A DNA stretch of 14,291 nt from an uncultured Collinsella sp. (GTDB lineage: Bacteria > Actinomycetota > Coriobacteriia > Coriobacteriales > Coriobacteriaceae), in contig CABSMK010000030.1 of assembly GCA_902478825.1 (NCBI GenBank), positions 1 to 14,291 on the forward strand, given 5' to 3'. Shown here piece after piece: positions 1 to 4,706 of the stretch; the stretch's first letter is position 1; each line of letters opens with the position of its first letter. A program made the position numbers and the translations under genes. Under the pieces are notes generated by a model, which saw only the letters and a list, made by a program, of their open reading frames with translations, did not search any database and was not told the DNA's origin.

Positions 1-2
1 AT

Positions 3-36
3 GTCTCGTGGGCTCGGAGATGTGTATAAGAGACAG
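3..36 (+). other. Illumina Nextera/Tn5 adapter contamination at contig end
   Basis: The 34 bases match the Nextera read-2 transposase adapter as I know it. They end in the 19-base Tn5 mosaic end AGATGTGTATAAGAGACAG at 18-36. Read on the minus strand in the frame of the adjoining PIN gene, they give the peptide LLYTSPSPRD, a familiar signature of untrimmed adapter in protein databases. This is library-preparation sequence, not genomic DNA and not a natural transposon end. Biological sequence starts at about base 37. Confidence 0.97.
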
Positions 37-449
37 GTGCTGCGGCTGCGGGCTTCGGCTGTGGTTTGGCGCTGGCGGCGGTAATCGATCATGCCTTGGA
101 TGATGGGCTTGCCAAAGCTCACGACATCATCGTTGTAGATGGCGGTTCGGGCTGCGAGGAGGCAGTCGGTAAAGTCCATATGGGTCTTGCCGAAGAGTTT
201 GACGGCAAGGGCGACAACGGTGGGCTCGTCGACCATGACGTCATCGAGCAGTCTTTTCATGGCCGCAGCAATTTCAACGCGGGGAACCTTATAGACGTCG
301 CGCAGCGTGACCACGACGCGCGTGATGATTTCGGGGTAGACACGTGCGGTGCGCGTGGCGATGACCTTGGCGGCGCGCGGTGACAGGACCTCGTCGTCGT
401 CAAGCAGGTAGCGAAGGATGACGGTCTCGTCGATGATGGTGCTACTCAT
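37..449 (-). CDS. PIN-domain ribonuclease toxin (VapC-like), C-terminus lost at contig end
   Basis: The minus-strand frame starts with ATG at 449-447 and stays open until it enters the adapter, giving 137 genuine residues. The N-terminus (IIDETVILRYLLDDDE) fits the PIN opening strand with Asp7 as the first acidic ligand. The segment YPEIITRVVVTLRDVYKVPR has the expected central Glu, and DFTDCLLAA matches the third acidic motif. At the usual fourth position (often FDK) the protein reads SFGKP, so that acid is replaced by Gly. PIN toxins are small Mg-dependent RNases that cut tRNA, rRNA or mRNA. The start overlaps the antitoxin stop by 8 nt, so translation is probably coupled. Single-domain PIN toxins are usually about 130-150 aa, so only a short tail is likely missing. 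The true stop is not in the window. Confidence 0.8.
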
Positions 450-765
450 GGATATCTACTTCCTCGGGACCCAAAACCGACTCGTCGCTTTCTGTGGCTA
501 GGTATTCAATCCAGGCATTGCGCTCCTCGGAGCGGCGATTGGGGTCCCCATATGCTTTGAGCAGTCCATAGGCGGCCGTGCCGTCCTTGGAGCGCACGGC
601 GACCGGCTGAAAGGGGAGCTTGCGCATCAAAATACTCTGCGCGACAAATAGACGGACAGCCTCGGCGAGCGATGTGCCCATGGCGTCGTAGAGACGTTCG
701 GCATGCTGCTTGTCTTCCTCGCGAATGCGCACCTGCAGGATGGCTCGTTTTTGAGTCGATGACAT
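442..765 (-). CDS. RelB/DinJ-family antitoxin
   Basis: This is a 107-residue protein. The N-terminus (KRAILQVRIREEDKQHAERLYDAMGTSLAEAVRLFV) has the beta strand plus two helices of a ribbon-helix-helix DNA-binding domain, typical of RelB/DinJ antitoxins. The acidic C-terminal part should wrap the toxin. I chose ATG at 765-763 over the GTG three bases upstream because the Shine-Dalgarno GGGAGG (minus strand, 777-772) then sits 6 nt away instead of 3. The stop overlaps the start of the PIN-domain gene by 8 nt, the usual antitoxin-first, coupled arrangement. RelB-type antitoxins more often pair with RelE/YafQ toxins, but PIN partners also occur. It is likely autoregulated through the dyads just upstream (793-829). 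Confidence 0.85.
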   Translation of the reverse strand: MSSTQKRAILQVRIREEDKQHAERLYDAMGTSLAEAVRLFVAQSILMRKLPFQPVAVRSKDGTAAYGLLKAYGDPNRRSEERNAWIEYLATESDESVLGPEEVDIHE

Positions 766-792
766 CACTGGCCTCCCTTAATGAGCGTGCAA

Positions 793-829
793 TTTGAATA
801 GTCAAATACAACATCGGCTAATAATAGCC
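793..829. promoter_or_regulatory. Two 5-4-5 dyads upstream of the antitoxin gene, probable operator
   Basis: Two perfect inverted repeats of the same shape lie in the 65 bp before the antitoxin start: TTTGA-ATAG-TCAAA at 793-806 and GGCTA-ATAA-TAGCC at 816-829, with centres 23 bp apart. Ribbon-helix-helix antitoxins bind paired short dyads and repress their own operon, so this is the natural operator candidate. The first dyad also resembles an FNR/CRP-type site in spacing, which is an alternative reading. Function is inferred from position and symmetry only. Confidence 0.45.
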
Positions 830-869
830 AATCTTACAACCACTACTTTATTGCACTAGAGTAATTGAG

Positions 870-885
870 TGTAAACGATATTACA
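870..885. repeat. Inverted repeat TGTAA-N6-TTACA
   Basis: This is a 16-bp dyad (TGTAA, six bases ACGATA, TTACA) in the AT-rich part of the divergent intergenic region. Arms of only 5 bp can occur by chance in AT-rich DNA. It is a possible protein-binding site for either neighbouring operon, with no stronger evidence. Confidence 0.25.
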
Positions 886-990
886 AACGTACTACATCCT
901 TCAGAAACGAGCGTGAAATCTCCCTTGGATGTACGCATGTAATACACTCACCTTTATAGCTTCTAGAGAATAATTCCAACCTGCCAAAAC

Positions 991-1016
991 CCCTGCAATA
1001 CACCCGTATTGCAGGG
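991..1016. promoter_or_regulatory. 11-bp perfect palindrome, candidate operator of the FHL operon
   Basis: CCCTGCAATAC (991-1001) and GTATTGCAGGG (1006-1016) are perfect reverse complements around the 4-base spacer ACCC. A match of this length is not expected by chance in a few hundred bases. No T-tract follows on the plus strand, so it is not a rightward terminator. On the minus strand it is followed by GGTTTTGG, a poor terminator tail, and no leftward gene would need one. A half-site-like copy, TGTAATACAC, lies at 938-947. The most likely role is a binding site for a dimeric regulator about 180 bp before hydN. A stable RNA hairpin in a long leader is the alternative. Confidence 0.5.
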
Positions 1017-1079
1017 CCTATGCTCAAGTTTGCCACCTGCAACTGCGTATATTTAGCCTGTATATCGTTGGAGGAACTC

Positions 1080-1154
1080 TATCGAAGTGCCTGTTTCGCC
1101 GCATGCACTCGATACGCCGATGCCGGACCACGGGCGGTCCGGGGCAACGTCGGC
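1080..1154 (+). promoter_or_regulatory. Folded 5' leader of the FHL operon (two consecutive hairpins)
   Basis: Two adjacent extended hairpins can be drawn. Hairpin 1 pairs TATCGA (1080-1085) with TCGATA (1109-1114) and GTGC (1087-1090) with GCAC (1105-1108), with a bulged A1086 and a 14-nt loop. Hairpin 2 pairs GCCGA (1116-1120) with TCGGC (1150-1154), then TGCC (1121-1124) with GGCA (1143-1146), then GGACC (1125-1129) with GGTCC (1136-1140), around the loop ACGGGC with small bulges. The structure ends about 40 nt before the hydN start. This may be a cis-regulatory RNA. A molybdenum-cofactor (Moco) riboswitch is an attractive thought upstream of a molybdoenzyme, but I could not match the Moco consensus convincingly. 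Confidence 0.4.
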
Positions 1155-1194
1155 AGGGTCTCTCCGGCATGGGATTCAGGAGGGAGTGAACAAC

Positions 1195-1713
1195 ATGGGC
1201 AATAAACGAGTCGTAGCCGATTCCTCACGCTGCATTGGGTGCCAAACCTGTATGGCGGCGTGCATCGAGGCACACGATATTCCCGGCAACATCGCCGCGC
1301 CGCGCTTGCGCGTGACGCGTACGTACGAGATCTCCGCACCGGTGGCTTGCCATCACTGCGAGGATGCCCCGTGCGCCAAGGCCTGCCCCACGGGCGCCTT
1401 GTTCTTTGATCCAAAGAACCATCGCATCGGTGTTAACGAGGACAACTGCATCGGCTGCAAGAGCTGCGTCATGGCCTGCCCCTTTGGCGCCGTGAGCGTG
1501 GCGACCACGCAGGTCCCCGTCTTGATGGGCGACGTGCGCGTGGGTTCGCAGACTAAGAGCTTCGTGCTCAAGTGCGACCTGTGCGTGGACCGTCCCGGCG
1601 GTCCGGCGTGTGCCGAGGCGTGTCCGACCAAGGGCCTCACCCTGGTAGACGAGGAGCGTCTGGCAGAACTGACTGCCGAGCGTGCCCGCGCCACCATCGA
1701 AAACGAGGCGTAA
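1195..1713 (+). CDS. hydN: HydN-like ferredoxin subunit with four [4Fe-4S] clusters
   Basis: This 172-residue electron-transfer protein resembles HydN of E. coli (about 175 aa) and HycB/HyfA. Sixteen cysteines form four clusters: C13-C16-C19-C23, C52-C55-C60-C64, C85-C88-C91-C95 and C127-C130-C139-C143, in the HycB-type pattern including CHHCEDAPC and a final CDLC. It is soluble and cytoplasmic and probably carries electrons from FdhF towards the hydrogenase. I chose ATG 1195 because AGGAGGGAG lies at 1178-1186 and the sequence then opens directly with the family-like start MGNKRVVADSSRCIGC. An in-frame extension back to a GTG at 1087 would cross the folded leader and adds nothing family-like. 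It is the first gene of the operon, 74 nt before fdhF. HydN-like and HycB-like proteins are hard to tell apart by eye, so the symbol is provisional. Confidence 0.85.
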   Translation: MGNKRVVADSSRCIGCQTCMAACIEAHDIPGNIAAPRLRVTRTYEISAPVACHHCEDAPCAKACPTGALFFDPKNHRIGVNEDNCIGCKSCVMACPFGAVSVATTQVPVLMGDVRVGSQTKSFVLKCDLCVDRPGGPACAEACPTKGLTLVDEERLAELTAERARATIENEA

Positions 1714-1787
1714 GCGTCGGGCGACAGGCCCAATGATTGTCAAATAAGTACCGAGTATTCGGTAGCAGAGAAAGGAAGGAGGGTGTC

Positions 1788-4010
1788 ATGGAGAAGCATA
1801 AAGTGATTTGCCCGTACTGCGGCGCCGGTTGCCAGTTTAACCTCTTGGTCCAAAACGGCCAGGTCGTGGGTACCGAACCGCTCAACGGCATCACCAACCA
1901 GAGCGAGCTGTGCCTTAAGGGCATGAGCGGCTACGACTTCATCAACGACACCAAGATCTTGACTCCCCGCGTACTGCACCCGATGATCCGCCGCACCAAG
2001 GGCGCGGATCTTGAGCGCGTAAGCTGGGACGAGGCGCTGGATTTCACCGCATCTAAGATGCAGGCCATAATTGACGAATATGGTCCTAACGCTGTCATGA
2101 CCACCGGCTCTTCGCGAGGCGGCGGCAATGAGGCGAACTACGTCATGCAGAAGTTTACGCGTGCGTGCATCGGCACCCACAGCGTGGACAACTGCGCCCG
2201 TACTTGACACGGCCCTACTGTCCTCGGTCTGATGGACACGGTTGGTTCAGGTTGCATGTCATGCTCCATCCCCGGTATGGAGGATGCGGGCTGCATTTTC
2301 CTCTTCGGCTATAACCCTGCCGATTCGCACCCCATCGTCGCAAGGCGTATCGTGCGAGCCAAAGAAAAGGGTTGCAAGATCATCGTCGCCGACCCGCGCC
2401 ATATCGAAACCGCGCGTATCGCCGATCTCTACCTTCCGATCAAGAACGGTTGCAACGTTGCGTTCCTCAACGCCTTTGCCAACTGCTTGGTCAACGATGG
2501 CCTCTACGACAAGGAATTCGTCGCCGAGCACACGAACGGCTTTGACGAATGGTGGGAGACCATCAAGAACTACACTCCCGAATCCGTACAGGACATCACG
2601 GGTGTCGAGCCCGCGTTGATCCACCAAGCTGCCGAGATGTACGCCACGGCGAAGCCCTCTGCCATCATTGGCTGGGGTATGGGCGTATGCCAGCAGAAGC
2701 AGAACCTGAAGACGGTGCACACCATCGCCTCCATCGCCTGCGTTGCCGGCCAGATCGGCAAACCCAATTCTGGCCTCGCGCCCGTGCGCGGTCAGAATAA
2801 CGTCCAGGGCTCCTGCGATATGGGCATGCTGCCCAACCTGTACCCTGGCTACCAAAAGGTCACCGACCCGGCAGTGCGTGCCAAGTTTGCCAAGGCTTGG
2901 GGCGTGCCCGAGGAAAAGCTCCCGCTCGAGGAGGGCTATAAGCTCACCGACCTGGGCCACCTGGTCGACGAGGGCGAGGTGCACTGCTTCTACAACTACG
3001 GCGAGGACCCGGTGCAGACCGAGCCCGATTCGGCCGGTATGCGCAAGACGCTCTCCGAGCTGGATCTGTTCATTTGCCAGGACATCTTTATGACGCAGAC
3101 GACCATGCTCGCCGACGTCATCCTGCCCGCTACCTCTTGGGGCGAGCACGAGGGTGTCTTTACCGCATCCGACCGTAGCTTCCAGCACTTTGACGCGGCC
3201 GTTCCGCCCAAGGGCGAGTGCCGTCACGACTGGGAGATCTTCGCGGACCTGTCTACGCGCATGGGTTACCCCATGCACTACGACAACACCGAGCAGATCT
3301 GGAACGAGTGCATTAGCCTGTGCCCCAACTTTGTGGGCGCGACCTACGAGAAGATGGCTCCCGAGGGCGGCTACGCCCAGTGGCCGGTCAAGAGCACCGA
3401 TGTGAACGACCACGGTACGCCCGACATGTTCGCTGGTGGCAAGTTCACCACCAAGGACGGCCGCGCCAACCTGATGGCGCACGACTGGGAGGCGCCCTCC
3501 GAGCTTCCCGACGATGAGTACCCGCTCATCCTGTGCACCGTCCGCGAGGTCGGCCACTACAGCTGCCGTTCGATGACCGGCAACTGCAAGACGTTGGCGC
3601 TGCTTGCCGACGAGCCCGGCTTTGTCCGCATGAATCCCGCGGACGCCGAGGCGCGCGGCATCAAGAACGGCGACATCGTCTCGATTCACAGCCGCCGCGG
3701 CCAGGTATACAGCCGCGCCGACGTGAGCGACCGCATCAATAAGGGCACGGTCTATATGACCTACCAGTGGTGGATCGGCAAGTGCAACGAGCTGACCATT
3801 CACAAGGTTGACCCGGTCTCGCACACGCCCGAGGACAAGTTCTCCGCCTGCCAGGTCGACGCTATCGCCGACCAGGTCTGGGCCGAGGGCGAGGTCGAGC
3901 GTCAGTACACCGAGCTCAAGCAGGCTCTGGTGGACGCCGCCGCTCCCCAAGACGTTGAGCCCGGCGCCGCCAAGTTCGACGACGAGACGCACGTGAACCA
4001 AATCGTGTAG
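1788..4010 (+). CDS. fdhF: Formate dehydrogenase H, selenocysteine molybdoenzyme (UGA read-through at 2205-2207)
   Basis: This enzyme oxidises formate to CO2 and feeds electrons to the hydrogenase; it is cytoplasmic. The gene looks split because codon 140 is TGA (2205-2207), but the frame continues for 600 codons. The context NCART-U-HGPTVLGL matches E. coli FdhF, whose selenocysteine is also residue 140. The [4Fe-4S] ligands are C8, C11, C15 and C42, followed by Lys44. His141 follows Sec, and the active-site Arg of VRGQNNVQG is residue 334 (Arg333 in E. coli). The C-terminal molybdopterin-binding part includes TVREVGHYSCRSMTGNC and NKGTVYMTYQWWIG. The full length is 740 aa against 715 in E. 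coli, the excess being an acidic tail. ATG 1788 is preferred to the TTG at 1737 because GGAGG (1778-1782) is just upstream and it gives the family N-terminus. Expression needs the Sec machinery, which is not in this window. Confidence 0.96.
2205..2242 (+). promoter_or_regulatory. Bacterial SECIS element with in-frame UGA (Sec140 of FdhF)
   Basis: The UGA is followed by a hairpin: GTCC (2220-2223) pairs with GGAC (2234-2237), then T2224-A2232 and C2225-G2231 close the apical loop GGTCT (2226-2230), with T2233 bulged. The E. coli fdhF SECIS has the same GGUCU loop, to which SelB binds, and the loop begins 21 nt after the U of UGA in both. The E. coli bulged U is on the 5' side of the stem; here it is on the 3' side. 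This supports selenocysteine insertion over termination. Confidence 0.9.
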
Positions 4011-4031
4011 TCCCGTTCTCGTTGGCTATTT

Positions 4032-4074
4032 GGGCCGGGCGTCCCGTACGTTCGGGAGCCCGGCCCGTTATTTT
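4032..4074 (+). terminator. GC-rich hairpin with T-rich tail between fdhF and hyfA
   Basis: GGGCCGGGC (4032-4040) pairs perfectly with GCCCGGCCC (4058-4066). After a bulged G4041, TCCCG (4042-4046) pairs with CGGGA (4053-4057) around the loop TACGTT. The 14-bp stem is followed by GTTATTTT. This looks like an intrinsic terminator, but the U-tract is interrupted and hyfA starts 15 nt later with its own Shine-Dalgarno. A partial terminator that lets some transcription into the hyf genes, or an RNA-processing/stability hairpin protecting the fdhF message, are both reasonable readings. Confidence 0.6.
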
Positions 4075-4088
4075 GAAAGGAAGTGGGG

Positions 4089-4706
4089 ATGAACCGCTTC
4101 ATCGACATCAACCCGGAGAGGTGCATCGGCTGCGGAACATGCCAGTCCGCCTGTGCCGACGCCCACCGGATGCAGGGTCTTCAGGATACGCCGCGCTTGG
4201 CGCTCGTGAAGACCGGCGGTATTTCGGCCGCCCTTGCCTGCCACCATTGCGAGGGTGCTCCCTGCGCCGAGGTTTGCCCGGTGAATGCCATCGAGCACGA
4301 TGGCGATCGCATCCACGTCAAGGAGCAGGAGTGCATCGGGTGCAGGCTGTGCGCCATCGCGTGCCCCTTCGGAGCCATCCATCCCGATGGCACGTCTATC
4401 GCCGGTGTCGCAGGCATGTGCGACCCGACGCCTTCGTATCCTAAGTCCCTGAGCAGCCTGCTTACGTGGGCTCCTGGCCAGTACACCTGCGCCGTCAAGT
4501 GCGACCTGTGTGCCTTCGATCCGGACGGCCCGCATTGTGTGGCGGCGTGCCCCACCAAGGCGCTGACCGTCATGGGCGGCGCGGCCGATCGCGAGCTCGA
4601 CGAGGCCAAGCGCCTGCGCTCGATCGAAAACGGTCCAGTCGTCGACGTTACCGCTGTGGCCCAGGGCCTGTCCGAGAAAGCAGAAGGGAGCGTAAACAAT
4701 GGATAG
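4089..4706 (+). CDS. hyfA: Hydrogenase-4 component A, four-cluster ferredoxin subunit
   Basis: This 205-residue protein is the same length as E. coli HyfA. Four cysteine quartets are visible, starting with C12-C15-C18-C22 (CIGCGTCQSAC) and continuing as CHHCEGAPCAEVC, CIGCRLCAIAC and CDLCAFDPDGPHCVAAC. The stretch between clusters three and four (SSLLTWAPGQY) is the HyfA-type insertion that the HydN-like protein at 1195 lacks. Its role is to pass electrons from formate dehydrogenase to the hydrogenase peripheral arm. ATG 4089 is chosen over the GTG at 4083 because AAAGGA (4076-4081) is then 7 nt upstream; the GTG would be only 1 nt away. Its stop overlaps hyfB by 8 nt, suggesting coupled translation. 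The hairpin just upstream may set its level relative to fdhF. Confidence 0.9.
   Translation: MNRFIDINPERCIGCGTCQSACADAHRMQGLQDTPRLALVKTGGISAALACHHCEGAPCAEVCPVNAIEHDGDRIHVKEQECIGCRLCAIACPFGAIHPDGTSIAGVAGMCDPTPSYPKSLSSLLTWAPGQYTCAVKCDLCAFDPDGPHCVAACPTKALTVMGGAADRELDEAKRLRSIENGPVVDVTAVAQGLSEKAEGSVNNG

Larger units (their letters stand above)
766..1194. other. Divergent intergenic region between toxin-antitoxin pair and FHL operon
   Basis: There is no credible gene here. The part from about 780 to 1010 is clearly more AT-rich than the rest of the window, as expected for control DNA. It must hold a leftward promoter for the antitoxin gene and a rightward promoter for the FHL operon, but I cannot assign a -35/-10 pair or a -24/-12 sigma-54 site with confidence. 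Short open frames such as one beginning near 1020 lack a good ribosome site and cross an obviously folded segment. The dyads, the palindrome and the folded leader in this stretch are listed separately. Confidence 0.7.

Noticed and set aside
1..36. Natural Tn5/IS50 mosaic end, suggesting an insertion sequence
   Set aside because: The mosaic end is the hyperactive synthetic version preceded by the Nextera primer tail, and it sits at the very end of the contig. This is library adapter.
66..383. Plus-strand open frame of 105 codons at the left end
   Set aside because: It lies opposite the PIN-domain gene, which has clear motifs and an antitoxin partner. The plus frame has no family features.
991..1016. 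Rho-independent terminator for a plus-strand transcript
   Set aside because: No gene precedes it on the plus strand and there is no T-run after the right arm (CCTATGCTC follows). An operator or leader hairpin fits better.
830..1080. Sigma-54 (-24/-12) promoter for the FHL operon, as in E. coli
   Set aside because: I found no GG-N10-GC pair in a convincing TGGCAC-N5-TTGC context. Sigma-70-like boxes were also too poorly spaced to report.
1087..1194. N-terminal extension of the HydN-like protein from a GTG at 1087
   Set aside because: It would cross the folded leader, adds no family-like sequence, and has no ribosome site. ATG 1195 has AGGAGGGAG upstream and gives the family N-terminus.
1020..1205. 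61-codon plus-strand open frame in the intergenic region
   Set aside because: It has no Shine-Dalgarno, runs through the stem-loops at 1080-1154 and past the hydN start in another frame, and shows no recognisable features.
2205..2207. Premature stop making fdhF a pseudogene
   Set aside because: The TGA is at the selenocysteine position with a matching SECIS hairpin, and the downstream frame is intact for 600 codons with all expected residues.
2259..4001. 580-codon open frame on the minus strand opposite fdhF
   Set aside because: It is antisense to a gene with clear family motifs. Long open antisense frames are common in GC-rich DNA with biased third positions, and the predicted peptide is low-complexity (V/L/G/D/H-rich) with no domain.
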